A DNA stretch of 64,000 nt from Myxococcus xanthus (GTDB lineage Bacteria > Myxococcota > Myxococcia > Myxococcales > Myxococcaceae): assembly GCF_006402735.1 (NCBI RefSeq), contig NZ_CP017174.1, forward strand, positions 6,862,001 to 6,926,000, in the 5' to 3' direction. Position numbers and translations under genes: made by a program. Below, one piece after another: positions 7,448 through 16,700 of the stretch; position 1 is the first letter of the stretch, and each line of letters starts with the position of its first letter. The notes below the pieces were generated by a model. That model was not told where the DNA came from, did no database searches, and saw only the letters and a list, made by a program, of their open reading frames with translations.

Positions 7448-7880
7448 GAGCGTGACGCCATCCTACGTCCTCCCAGCGTGTCGCTCGCTGTGCTGCATCC
7501 AGGGAGCAGTACAGTTCGTCGCGCGCGTCAGGGACAGGCCACCACGACCTTGTCCACCTTGGTACGGCAGCGCGTCCGCGTGTGCCGCGCTGCCACACAG
7601 CAGCAGTCCCAACGTCAGCCAGTTCGATTTCGGCCTGACGCAGGGTGGTAACACCTGTCACCAGCCGAGGACGGCTGTCACCACCTGTCCGTCATAAAAT
7701 TGCGAGTGGGGCATACGCCATCACCTCACTCCCCCCTGGAAGGCTCTGCACCCGCGTTGGCATGCCGCATGCTCATGCGGACTCCACATCACGCCAGGGA
7801 ATCCCTCTCACTCCCACGCGCAGGCGATGTCCCCTGCCCTGGCGTTCGCTCTGCCGCGGGAACACTCCCCATCTACTTCC
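7448..7880. other. Divergent intergenic region with one doubtful small ORF
   Basis: The gap separates the acetyltransferase (-) from the secreted protease (+) and should hold both promoters. Apart from the doubtful small ORF listed at 7463-7654, no structured element, terminator or RNA gene was recognised. Confidence 0.4.
7463..7654 (-). CDS. Possible small secreted peptide (doubtful)
   Basis: A 63-codon frame from a GTG. Residues about 11-27 look like a signal peptide (W-L-T-L-G-L-L-L-C-G-S-A-A-H-A-D, cleavage after A-H-A). The mature part is short, with one Cys and no recognised domain. There is no convincing Shine-Dalgarno. It may be a truncated remnant of a longer secreted protein or a chance frame; the signal-like segment is the only positive evidence. 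Confidence 0.25.
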   Translation of the reverse strand: MLPPCVRPKSNWLTLGLLLCGSAAHADALPYQGGQGRGGLSLTRATNCTAPWMQHSERHAGRT

Positions 7881-9407
7881 ATGAATCGAATGTCTGATTG
7901 GCTTTCTACCGCAGCGATGTTCGCTGGCCTTGCCACCCTGACGGGCCTGCCGATGGCCGCCGAGGCCTCGAACGATGTGTCGCCAGAAATCGTCTCCGCG
8001 ATGCGCCGGGACCTTGGGCTCACCGAGCAGCAGGTGCATCAGCGCCTGTCCTTCGAGGCGAAGGCGCCCGGGCTGGAGCAGACGATGCGTGAACAACTGG
8101 GCGACGCCTTCGGTGGCGCCTGGCTCGACGCGGAGGGCGGCCAGCTCATCGTCGGTGTCACCGACGAGTCCCGCCTCGCCAAGGCCCGGGTCGCCGGCGT
8201 GAGGACCGTGCGCGTGGCGCGGAGCCTGGCGCGGCTGGGGCAGGTGAAGGCGGAGCTGGACCAGAACGTCCAGGCGCTCTCGCCCGCCATCCACTCCTGG
8301 TACGTCGACCTGCCGACGAACAGCGTCGTTGTCTACGTGGACGCCTCCAGCCAGACGAAGCTACGCGCGGATGCCTTCATCGCGCAGAGCTCGGGCCTGA
8401 AGGACGGCAGCCTCCGCGTGGTGGCCTCCACCCACGCGCCCGAGCCCGCCTACGACCTGCGCGGCGGTGACCCGTACTACTTCAGCAACTACCGCTGTTC
8501 GGTGGGCTTCCCCGTCAACGGGGGCTTCGTCACCGCCGGCCACTGCGGCGGCGCCGGCACGCCCACCACGGGGCACAACGGCGTGGCCCTGGGCACCATC
8601 CGTGGCTCCGTCTGGCCCGGCTCCGACTACGGCTGGGTGGCCACCAATGGCTCGTGGACCCCACAGCCGTGGGTCAACAACTACAGCGGCGGCAACGTCA
8701 CCGTCGCGGGCTCCCAGGAGGCTCCTGTGAATGCTTCCATCTGCCGCTCCGGCTACACCACCGGCTGGCGGTGCGGCGTGCTCCAGGCGAAGAACATCAC
8801 CGTCAACTACTCCGTCGGGCCCGTGTACGGCCTGCACAAGACGAACGCGTGCGCGGACGGCGGAGACTCCGGCGGCTCCGTCATCTCCGGCAACCAGGCC
8901 CAGGGCGTGACGTCCGGCGTGGCGGGCACGTGTGCCAACGGCAATCCGCCGCAGACGTTCTACCAGCCCGTCAACCCCATCCTGGGCGCCTACGGCCTGA
9001 CGCTCCGCACGACGGGCGGCGGCAGCAGCGGACGGTCCTTCGTGTCGCGCCTCAACGGCAAGTGCATCGACGTGCCCAACTCCAACTTCTCCGACGGCGT
9101 GCAGCTCCAGATGTGGGACTGCAATGGCACGAACGCGCAGCGGTGGACCTTCGTCAACGGCACCGTTCAGGCAGGCGGCAAGTGCATGGACGTGGCCTGG
9201 GCCTCCACGGCCAACGGCGCGGCCATCCAGTTGGCCAACTGCAGCGGCAACCCGGCACAGCAGTTCGTGCTGAGCGGCGCGGGTGACCTGGTCAGCGTGC
9301 TCGCCAACAAGTGCGTGGACATCGTGAACCACAACACGTCCAGCGGCGCCCGGCTCATCATCTACGAGTGCACGGGCAACCCGAACCAGAAGTGGGACTA
9401 CCGCTGA
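7881..9407 (+). CDS. Secreted alpha-lytic/streptogrisin-like serine protease with C-terminal ricin-type lectin domain
   Basis: A 508-residue exported endopeptidase. A signal peptide (cleavage near A-A-E-A-S) is followed by a pro-region (about 30-190) that resembles alpha-lytic protease prodomains. The S1 catalytic domain shows the His in F-V-T-A-G-H-C-G and the Ser in G-D-S-G-G-S, with a D-Y-G-W Asp between. Residues from about 375 form a ricin B beta-trefoil with repeated Q-x-W-type endings (A-Q-R-W-T-F, A-Q-Q-F-V-L, N-Q-K-W-D-Y), probably for carbohydrate binding. The ATG at 7881 was chosen because it starts the signal peptide; an upstream ATG at 7827 adds 18 non-signal residues. In a predatory myxobacterium it would act outside the cell on proteins bound to prey walls or glycans (inference). 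Confidence 0.9.
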   Translation: MNRMSDWLSTAAMFAGLATLTGLPMAAEASNDVSPEIVSAMRRDLGLTEQQVHQRLSFEAKAPGLEQTMREQLGDAFGGAWLDAEGGQLIVGVTDESRLAKARVAGVRTVRVARSLARLGQVKAELDQNVQALSPAIHSWYVDLPTNSVVVYVDASSQTKLRADAFIAQSSGLKDGSLRVVASTHAPEPAYDLRGGDPYYFSNYRCSVGFPVNGGFVTAGHCGGAGTPTTGHNGVALGTIRGSVWPGSDYGWVATNGSWTPQPWVNNYSGGNVTVAGSQEAPVNASICRSGYTTGWRCGVLQAKNITVNYSVGPVYGLHKTNACADGGDSGGSVISGNQAQGVTSGVAGTCANGNPPQTFYQPVNPILGAYGLTLRTTGGGSSGRSFVSRLNGKCIDVPNSNFSDGVQLQMWDCNGTNAQRWTFVNGTVQAGGKCMDVAWASTANGAAIQLANCSGNPAQQFVLSGAGDLVSVLANKCVDIVNHNTSSGARLIIYECTGNPNQKWDYR

Positions 9408-9435
9408 ACCCTCCGTCGCCTGAACGAGCGACCCG

Positions 9436-9460
9436 GGTGCCTGGAGGCGATTCAGGCACC
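9436..9460 (+). terminator. Hairpin terminator after the protease gene
   Basis: Perfect 8-base arms GGTGCCTG (9436-9443) and CAGGCACC (9453-9460) with a 9-base loop, 28 bases after the protease stop. No strong T-run follows, as is usual in GC-rich genomes. Confidence 0.55.
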
Positions 9461-9548
9461 GAGGGCCGCGCGGGCGTGACACGCTGAGGTCCTCCAGCGC
9501 GCCTGGGCCGGCCAGCCCAGGCGCGCCGTCTCACCAGAGGACATTCCC

Positions 9549-10562
9549 ATGGCCCCCTCTTTGCTCCGCACGCGCCCCCTGCTCGTGCTCGTCCCGCTGC
9601 TCCTGGCGGCGGCACCCTCACCCCAAGCCCCAACGCCGCCTCGGCTGGAGGACGCGGTCCCCGACACCTTCACCGGCGTGGAGCGCGTGGTGGCGGTGGG
9701 GGACGTGCACGGTGACGTGGACGCCCTGAAGGAGGTGCTCCGGCTCGCCGGCCTCATCGACGCGAAGGACCGGTGGATTGGCGGCAAGACGCACCTGGTC
9801 CAGACGGGCGACGTGCCGGACCGGGGCGACCAGACGCGCGCGGCGTTCGACCTGCTCATGCGACTGGAGCAGGAAGCGCTCGCCGCGGGCGGACGGGTCC
9901 ACGCCCTGCTCGGCAACCATGAAGCCATGAACATGCTGGGTGACCTGCGCTACGTGAGCCCCGGGGAGATGGCTTCGTTCGCCGACCAGAGCCCCGAGCA
10001 GGAGAGCGCCGGCTCCCCCCCCGGCCTCAACGGGCACCGCGTCGCGTACAGCCTCCAGGGCCGCTACGGCCAGTGGCTGCGCAAGCACGCCGCCGTGGTG
10101 CGCATCAACGACACCCTCTTCGTGCACGGCGGCGTCGCGCCCGGCGTTCCCGGCGGAAACCTGGCCGAGCTCAACCGCTGGGTGCGCCAGGACTTCTTCC
10201 CCGACCATCCGCCCGGCGGCGCGCGGGACGCACAGGGCCCCTTGTGGTTCCGAGGCTACGCACTGGGCGAGCCGCAGGACGCCGAACCCGCGCTGGACGC
10301 GGTGCTGAAGCGTTATGACGCCAGGCGCATGGTCATGGGGCACACCACGAACCGCGACGGCAAGGTGAAGGTGCGATTCAACGGCAAGGCGCTGCTCATC
10401 GACACCGGGCTGAGCACCGGGTACGGGCGGAACCTCGCGGCCCTGGAGCTTCGCGGCGGCAAGGTCAACGCCCTGTACCGCGAAGGCCCCGTCACGCTGG
10501 GCACCGTGGAGCCCCCCGCCGCGCCGGCTCGCCCCGCGGCCCCGAAGCCTCGGAAGAAATGA
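9549..10562 (+). CDS. Exported metallophosphoesterase, Shewanella-like protein phosphatase type
   Basis: A 337-residue calcineurin-like phosphatase with an N-terminal signal sequence (hydrophobic L-L-V-L-V-P-L-L-L-A-A-A). The metal motifs are in family order: G-D-V-H-G-D (about 51-56), G-D-V-P-D-R-G-D (about 87-94) and G-N-H-E-A (about 122-126), with later F-V-H-G-G and G-H-T. The spacing and the insert around N-G-H-R resemble the Shewanella-like phosphatases, which dephosphorylate proteins. The C-terminus is a Pro/Ala/Lys-rich tail. It is likely periplasmic. It stands alone, with a following small gene on the same strand 100 bases on. Confidence 0.88.
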   Translation: MAPSLLRTRPLLVLVPLLLAAAPSPQAPTPPRLEDAVPDTFTGVERVVAVGDVHGDVDALKEVLRLAGLIDAKDRWIGGKTHLVQTGDVPDRGDQTRAAFDLLMRLEQEALAAGGRVHALLGNHEAMNMLGDLRYVSPGEMASFADQSPEQESAGSPPGLNGHRVAYSLQGRYGQWLRKHAAVVRINDTLFVHGGVAPGVPGGNLAELNRWVRQDFFPDHPPGGARDAQGPLWFRGYALGEPQDAEPALDAVLKRYDARRMVMGHTTNRDGKVKVRFNGKALLIDTGLSTGYGRNLAALELRGGKVNALYREGPVTLGTVEPPAAPARPAAPKPRKK

Positions 10563-10666
10563 GTGGCTGCACAGGTGCGGCTGCTCAGCGTGCAGGCGCT
10601 TGCACACGCCGAAGTGCCGTCACCTCGAGAGGATGCAGGGCCCGGTGGTTGCATCCGGGCGGCCGC

Positions 10667-11209
10667 ATGCGCCTTCCCGTCCCGCTCCTGGCGGCTACCG
10701 TGCTCTTCGCCCTGCCCGCGAGGGCGGACATCACGCTGTTCCCCAAAGAAGAGACCTGGCTGTCCGTGGGCCCCCTGTACAGCGCGGCCTTCGGGGCGGA
10801 CGAGCCCGGCACGGGCGTGGGCGGGGAGTTGACGCTCAATTGGTTCAAGGGCGTGGGCGCCCTGGGCCTCTTCGCGCAGGCACAGAAGATGGAGCGCGGC
10901 AGCGCGCGGCTCTGCGCCGGGCTCCAGGGCACCCTGTTCTTCGGGGGCGTGGAGCTGGGCGTCATGCATGAAACGGCGAGCCGGACACGCGTTGCGACGA
11001 CGGGCCTGCACGTCGCGCCCTACCTGGCCCTCGTGTTCGGCAGCCTGGGCGTGCGCTTCGGGATTCCGCTGGCCGGGGAGCCGGACATCGGCCCCGGCGG
11101 CGTGGAGCGGACGCGGCATGCCCGCGAGGTGGGGCTGGTGTTGACACTCAAGCTCCCCATCGCGCTGAGCCGGGACTCCGTCTGGGGCCCCGTCTTCCCC
11201 TGGAACTAG
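10667..11209 (+). CDS. Small secreted hypothetical protein, probable beta-rich or barrel
   Basis: A 180-residue protein with a clear signal peptide (M-R-L-P-V-P-L-L-A-A-T-V-L-F-A-L-P-A-R-A) that fixes the start at 10667; the longer frame from 10559 overlaps the phosphatase stop and adds unlikely residues. The mature part alternates hydrophobic and polar residues with many glycines (G-V-G-G-E-L-T-L, L-A-L-V-F-G-S-L-G-V-R-F-G) and ends in an aromatic-rich segment, consistent with a small outer-membrane barrel. No family was recognised. It ends 3 bases before a convergent SDR gene. Confidence 0.7.
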   Translation: MRLPVPLLAATVLFALPARADITLFPKEETWLSVGPLYSAAFGADEPGTGVGGELTLNWFKGVGALGLFAQAQKMERGSARLCAGLQGTLFFGGVELGVMHETASRTRVATTGLHVAPYLALVFGSLGVRFGIPLAGEPDIGPGGVERTRHAREVGLVLTLKLPIALSRDSVWGPVFPWN

Positions 11210-11212
11210 CGC

Positions 11213-12109
11213 TCAATCGAGCGGCATTTCGTCGCGAATCCACGCCGTGACGGAGTCGTGCCGGGGCTTCCACTCCAGCTCGCGGCGCGCGCGCTTGCCA
11301 CACACCCGGCTGTTGGAGCCGAAGGAGTAGCGCGCGTGGCCTTCACCCCACTCGCGACTGGCTTCCTCCACCGACCAGGATTGGACGGGCCCCAGCCCGA
11401 GCCGCTGGGCGATGGCGGTGCCAATCTCCGCGAAGGAGGCCTCACCGTTCTCCACGAAGTAGAAGGCCCCGGCGGGAGCGCGCTCCAAGGCGAGCAGGTA
11501 CAGCGCCACCACGTCATCGATGTGCACGTTGGACCAGCGGTTGACGCCCTTGCCGACGATGCGCACCACGCCGCTCTTGCGCGCCTGCTTCACCAGCGGG
11601 GGAATCTGCACGCTGTCCGGGCTGAGCCCGGTGCCCGTGCCGTAGATCATCGTGTTGCACAGGACGATGCCGCGCATTCCCTCGGCGGCGAGCACGCTGT
11701 TGTCGACCGCGTGCCGGGCCTGCTTGTCGGGCTCGACGATGAAGGGGGTGTCCTCGTCGAACACCTTGTCGGAGAGCACGTCGCCCCGGACGTCATCGCC
11801 AATCACGCTGGAACCACTGGTGTGGAGCAGCGGCTTGCCGGAGCCGCGCAGTCCCGCCAGGAGCGCCTCGACAGCCTCCGCGTGGTCACTGCTGGCCGCG
11901 TTGATGACCGCGTCCGCGCGCCGCGCCTCGGCCGTCAGCAAGGCGTGGTCCTCCAAATCACCCAGCACGGGCTCGATGCCGAGCGCCGCCAGCCGCTCCG
12001 CCTTCGCCTTGTCCCGGACCAGCCCCCGGATGGCGTGGCCGCGGGCCTTCAGCGAGTGAGCAAGGGAGCCGCCGATGAAGCCGCTCGCGCCCGTCAGGAA
12101 CAGTTGCAT
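11213..12109 (-). CDS. SDR-family NAD(P)-dependent epimerase/reductase
   Basis: A 298-residue extended short-chain dehydrogenase. The N-terminal Rossmann motif is T-G-A-S-G-F-I-G (residues 6-13). A later Y-G-T-G-T-G-L region and substrate segment resemble NAD-dependent epimerases/dehydratases. The classic Y-x-x-x-K pair is not obvious, so this may be an atypical member that binds nucleotide but reduces an unknown substrate. A GGAGGT Shine-Dalgarno precedes the ATG. It lies downstream of the HxlR regulator gene on the same strand (64 bases) and may be co-regulated with it. Confidence 0.85.
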   Translation of the reverse strand: MQLFLTGASGFIGGSLAHSLKARGHAIRGLVRDKAKAERLAALGIEPVLGDLEDHALLTAEARRADAVINAASSDHAEAVEALLAGLRGSGKPLLHTSGSSVIGDDVRGDVLSDKVFDEDTPFIVEPDKQARHAVDNSVLAAEGMRGIVLCNTMIYGTGTGLSPDSVQIPPLVKQARKSGVVRIVGKGVNRWSNVHIDDVVALYLLALERAPAGAFYFVENGEASFAEIGTAIAQRLGLGPVQSWSVEEASREWGEGHARYSFGSNSRVCGKRARRELEWKPRHDSVTAWIRDEMPLD

Positions 12110-12173
12110 GGAGGACCTCCAGGTTCAGGGATGCGTGCAGTCTGCGCATTCCTCACTGGAAACGCCGCCCGCC

Positions 12174-12539
12174 TCAACGGACCGCTGTCAGCTTCGGTGA
12201 CTTCTGGGCGCGCTGGCCCAGGTAGCTCTCTCCCCAGGCGCGCAGGGCCAGCACCACCTTGCGGAGGGATTCCCCCAGCTCGGTGAGGCGGTACTCGACG
12301 CGGGGAGGCACCTCGGCGTGCACCTTGCGGTGCACCAGCCCGCTGGCTTCGAGTTCGCGAAGTTGTTGGGTCAACATGCGCGCGGTGACGCCAGGGATGC
12401 GCTTGCGCAGCTCCCCGAAGCGAAGCGTGCCGTCGAGCAAGTGGTAGAGGATGAGCCCCTTCCACTTGCCGCCAATCAAATCGAGCGTGGCCTCCACGGG
12501 GCAGCCCGCGGAGCAGTCGTAGGTCTTGTGCCGGGCCAT
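12174..12539 (-). CDS. HxlR-family transcriptional regulator (QorR/YodB-like)
   Basis: A 121-residue winged-helix repressor. The N-terminus has D-C-S-A-G-C-P-V-E-A-T-L (Cys 9 and 13), and the winged helix carries F-G-E-L-R-K-R-I-P-G-V-T-A-R-M-L. Related YodB and QorR use N-terminal cysteines to sense quinones, diamide or aldehydes and repress neighbouring oxidoreductases. Here it is divergent from a quinone-oxidoreductase-like gene with 86 bases between starts, the standard arrangement for this regulation. The sensed molecule is inferred. Confidence 0.9.
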   Translation of the reverse strand: MARHKTYDCSAGCPVEATLDLIGGKWKGLILYHLLDGTLRFGELRKRIPGVTARMLTQQLRELEASGLVHRKVHAEVPPRVEYRLTELGESLRKVVLALRAWGESYLGQRAQKSPKLTAVR

Positions 12540-12625
12540 TGGTTACCTTTTTGTACCTACGTGCGAAAATAGTGCGTACTTGTCGTCGAGGTCCACTGGG
12601 GCAATGGTGCACGCAAGGAGGCCCC
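12540..12625. promoter_or_regulatory. Divergent operator/promoter between HxlR regulator and oxidoreductase
   Basis: The gap holds an AT-richer core at about 12540-12580. It contains repeated TACCT units around a T5 run, two copies of GTGCG separated by AAAATA, and two GTAC tetramers. HxlR proteins bind short AT-rich dyads in such gaps, so this is the probable operator; the exact site is not clear. An AAGGAG Shine-Dalgarno for the + strand gene lies at its end. Confidence 0.45.
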
Positions 12626-13648
12626 ATGCGAGCCGTTGCCCTGCACCAATACCTGCCCGTGGATAATCCAGAAGCACTCATCGACGTGGAACTACCCACG
12701 CCGGAGCCCGGTCCCGGAGAGCTGCGCGTCCGCGTCCACGCCATCTCGGTCAATCCCGTGGACGTCAAGGTCCGCGCGCCCAAGTCCCAGGTAGAAACCA
12801 CGCCTCGCGTGCTCGGCTGGGATGCGGCGGGTGTCGTCGACGCCGTGGGCCCCGGCGTGAAGCTGTTCCGGCCCGGGGACGAGGTCTACTACGCGGGCTC
12901 CATTGCCCGGCCGGGGACGAACGCCGAGTTCCACGTCGTGGACGAGCGCATCGTCGGGCGCAAGCCGCGCTCCCTGTCGTTCGCCCAGGCCGCTGCGCTC
13001 CCGCTCACGTCCATCACCGCGTGGGAACTGCTGTTCGAGCGGCTGGAGATTCCGCAGGGCAACGCTCCGTCCCAGGATGTCCTGCTCGTCGTCGGCGGCG
13101 CCGGAGGCGTGGGCTCCATGGCGCTCCAGCTCGCGCGCAAGCTGGCGGGCGTGACGGTGGTGGCGACCGCGTCGCGCCCGGAGTCGACGGAATGGTGTGA
13201 GGCGCAAGGCGCTCACCACGTCATCAATCACAGACAGTCCCTGGTGCCGCAACTCCAGAAACGGGCGCCCCAGGGCGTGCGCTACATCGCGAGCCTGACG
13301 GCGACGGACACCCACTTCCCGGAGTTGGTGGAAGTGGCGACGCCCTTCGGGCGGCTGGGGCTCATCGATGACCCGACCAAGCCCCTGGACATCAGCGCCA
13401 TGAAGCGAAAGAGCCTGTCGCTCCACTGGGAGTTCATGTTCACCCGGCCCCTGTACGAAGCGGCGGACCCGCTCGCGCAGCACCGCATCCTGAACCGGGT
13501 CGCCGACCTGGTCGACGCGGGGACGCTGCGGACGACGATGACCCAGGACTTCGGTCCCATCACCGCGGCCAACCTGCGGCGAGCCCACGCCGCCATCGAA
13601 TCCGGCCGGACCGTGGGGAAGATTGTCCTGAGTGGCTTTCCTTCGTGA
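12626..13648 (+). CDS. Zinc-type alcohol dehydrogenase/quinone oxidoreductase family protein
   Basis: A 340-residue MDR-superfamily NADPH reductase (zinc-binding alcohol dehydrogenase family, ZADH/QOR-like). The N-terminal GroES-like domain has the conserved V-N-P-V-D-V-K segment. The nucleotide motif V-V-G-G-A-G-G-V-G-S-M-A is near residue 152. The structural zinc cysteines of true alcohol dehydrogenases are absent, which favours quinone or enone reduction without zinc. The ATG at 12626 has AAGGAG upstream; the longer frame from 12539 would run through the operator region. It is probably repressed by the divergent HxlR regulator and induced by electrophiles. Confidence 0.9.
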   Translation: MRAVALHQYLPVDNPEALIDVELPTPEPGPGELRVRVHAISVNPVDVKVRAPKSQVETTPRVLGWDAAGVVDAVGPGVKLFRPGDEVYYAGSIARPGTNAEFHVVDERIVGRKPRSLSFAQAAALPLTSITAWELLFERLEIPQGNAPSQDVLLVVGGAGGVGSMALQLARKLAGVTVVATASRPESTEWCEAQGAHHVINHRQSLVPQLQKRAPQGVRYIASLTATDTHFPELVEVATPFGRLGLIDDPTKPLDISAMKRKSLSLHWEFMFTRPLYEAADPLAQHRILNRVADLVDAGTLRTTMTQDFGPITAANLRRAHAAIESGRTVGKIVLSGFPS

Positions 13649-13743
13649 GGCACCCGACACGCGGCATTGGTGCTGCACGGATGCTGAGCCAATCATGATG
13701 GTTCCGTGAGGATTGCCCCGCCGCGGCTCCCTACCGTCGAGAC

Positions 13744-16700
13744 ATGACGGGAAGGCACATGTACAGCGGCGGGGCGTTCACGATTCTGGCCGTCGGTGTC
13801 CTCGGGCTGCTCGCTTGGGACGCGCGCTCCACGTCAGAGGCCGTTGGCCGCGGCGCAGACGTCGCTGCATCGTCGCAAGCCACGAACCGCATCGAAGGGA
13901 CTGGCAACCAAGGCGCGGGGGACCTGGGCTCCACTCCTCGGCCCGAAAGGAGACGGCGCATTCGTGGCACCGTGGTGGATGCGCGAGGAGTGCCCCTCGC
14001 GGGCGTGCGCGTATCCGCCATGTCGCGGGATGAGGAGTCCCTGGCCGAACGGCCGTGCCCCGACTGGGCGTCTGGTCCATGGGATTCCCGCCGCGAGGAG
14101 AAACCCCGCCGGCTCTTGCAAGACTGCCAGTGGTCAGGCCGGGACATTCTGACTGAGTGGCTTTCCTCCCGACGGGGCGAAGCCATCCTCCAGGCAGAGA
14201 CGGTCACCGACGGAGGCGGCGCCTACCTCTTGGATGGACTGGACGACGGAGCGCTGTCGATCTGGGCATTGAATGAGGATGGGGCGGCCGTGCAACAAGG
14301 CATCCAGGGGACGCACGATGACCTGAGGTTGGTGCTGACCCCGGGATTACGGGTGGAGGGAGCCGTCTCAGGAGAGGACGCGCCGCTTCCAGGCACCCGC
14401 ATCACCTTGGCCTCCGTGGCAACGGACCGATACTTCGACGGCATCACAGGTCCGGATGGGCGGTTCCGCATCGGCCCGCTGCCGCTTGGGCCTTACGTCC
14501 TCATGGCGGTGCAGGATGGCTGGCGATCGGCACTCCTCCATCTCAATGAGGCAAACAGCCTTCCGGAGGAAGGTGTGCAACTCACCCGGCCGCTGAACCA
14601 TGCAGGCAGGGTCCTCTCCCAGGGGAGCCCCATCGCGGGCGCTCGCGTCGAACTCAGCGCGGAATCTCCAGAGGGCTTTTCCTATCAGGTCGCCACGTCC
14701 GACGCGAAAGGACAGTTTCACTTCTCCGGGCTCAGCAAAGTCCACCGTCTCACGCTGTCAGCCTTCCATGGAGGAATGACTGCCAGTGAGCAAGTCACCC
14801 TGGACGAACGAGACGGGGCTGAGACGGTTCTCGAACTGAAGCCTGCACCATATCTCGAGGGACTCGTTCAAGACGAGGCGCGCCAGCCCGTTTCAGGCGC
14901 CCGTGTCTCCGCCATCATCAAGCGACACGGCAGTTCCCACCCAGACGCGGAGTCGGGCCTGGATGGCCGCTTCCGTCTGGGCCCTTTGGGCCCCGACACG
15001 CATGACTTCATGGTGTCGGCACCGGGGTACCTGGACACCCTCGTCAATCTGCGTTCCTCGACGAATACCTCCTCGGCCACCATCACCCTGTTCCGAGCGA
15101 CGACCATCACCGGCGTGGCAGTCGACGCACACGGGTCGCCCGCCCCAGGTGTCGCGCTCACGTTGATGCGCGAATGCAACCCCGCGGCGCCGTACCATCT
15201 CCATGAGACGACGACGGACGAGACGGGCCATTTCGAGCTGAAGGCATGTCGCCCAGGTGAGTGGGAGATCCAAGCCCGTGACGAACGGTTCCTCCCAGAA
15301 ACCGTTCCGGTGTACGCGCCCAGCAAAGACCTCCGCCTCTCGTTGCGACAAGGCCCGACCGTGCTGGGCACCGTGTCGGATGAACACGGCGCCCCCGTGC
15401 CCGATGCGAATGTCGACATCTCCGCGCGCAACGAGGAGGACCTGCCCAGCCGCCACGCGTATTCAGATGCCCAGGGCCGCTTTCAGCTCGGGGCTGTCCA
15501 GCCTGGACACTACGTCGTGCGAGTTCGAAAGGAGATTCTGGGTGTCGTGCGGACGGTCTCCCATGACCTTGAGTTGCGTGAAGGCACTCAGTCCCAGGTG
15601 GAGTTGCGCTTTCCCGAAGGTGTGACTGTGTCTGGCGTCGTGGTGACAGCGAGTGGCAAGCCGCTGGAGGGCGCGGTTGTCCGAGCGTACCGGGCGTCGC
15701 CTGTCGCGGAAACGGAGCCGCCAGCACTCAGCATCCACTGCGGCGGGTCCGGCGGCGCTCGCACAGGTGCGGACGGCCGGTTCATCCTGCGGCATCTGTC
15801 CTCCGCCCCGCACGCAGTCGAGGTCACGAAACGGGACCATGCCTTCGTCCCAGCGCAATCCTTGGGAGGAACCACCGACCCGGACGACACGTTTCTCGTG
15901 AGCCCCGGGGAGCACCCCATCCGCCTCGTCCTGCAACGATACTCACGGATTCGGGGCTCGCTCCTGAGTGCCGATGGAGCTCCCATTCTAGAGTTCACCC
16001 TCAACGGCCGCCTGGTCCGCTCCGAGGACGGCGCTTTCGAGTGGTCGACCACGAAATCAGGAACCCTGACGTTGGCCTTCGGCGCAACAGGGATGGCACC
16101 GCGCTCCCTCACGGTGGATGTCCCTCTGGAAGGCGACGTGGACCTGGGCGACCTCCACATGAGTCCGGGTCGTTCCGTCCAGGGCCGGCTGCTGGATGCC
16201 GCGACCTCCGCGCCCATCGAGGGCGCGAGGCTGACGCTCTATTTCAGGGCCGGCACCGCAGGACAACGGGTTTCGCATGACAGCGACGTGTCGAATCCGG
16301 ATGGCACCTTCACCTTGGAGCATGTGAGTGATGCGCCCTCGGAGCTCGTCGTCGACGCCGTGGGCTACCATCGCTACATCGGCACCGTGACAGGAGGAGA
16401 GACTCCGCTGATTCGACTTGAGCCTGGCGTTGTCGCCGACGTGACGGTACGGAACCACCAAGGCGCGCCTGTCGAGGCGATGCTCCAGTTCTGGCGGGAT
16501 GGCGCCCACCAATCAGACACGCTCCTCGTCCGGAACGAAAAAGCAACACATCCAGGCCTGGAGCCCGGATTCTACACCGTCAGAGCCAGCGCGACCTCGG
16601 CCGCGGACGGCGCCGTACCCCATTTCGCGCCTCAGCGCGTTCACGTTCCCGACGGCGGCCGACTGACGATTGACTTCGTCGAGCAGACAACAGGCGCGAC

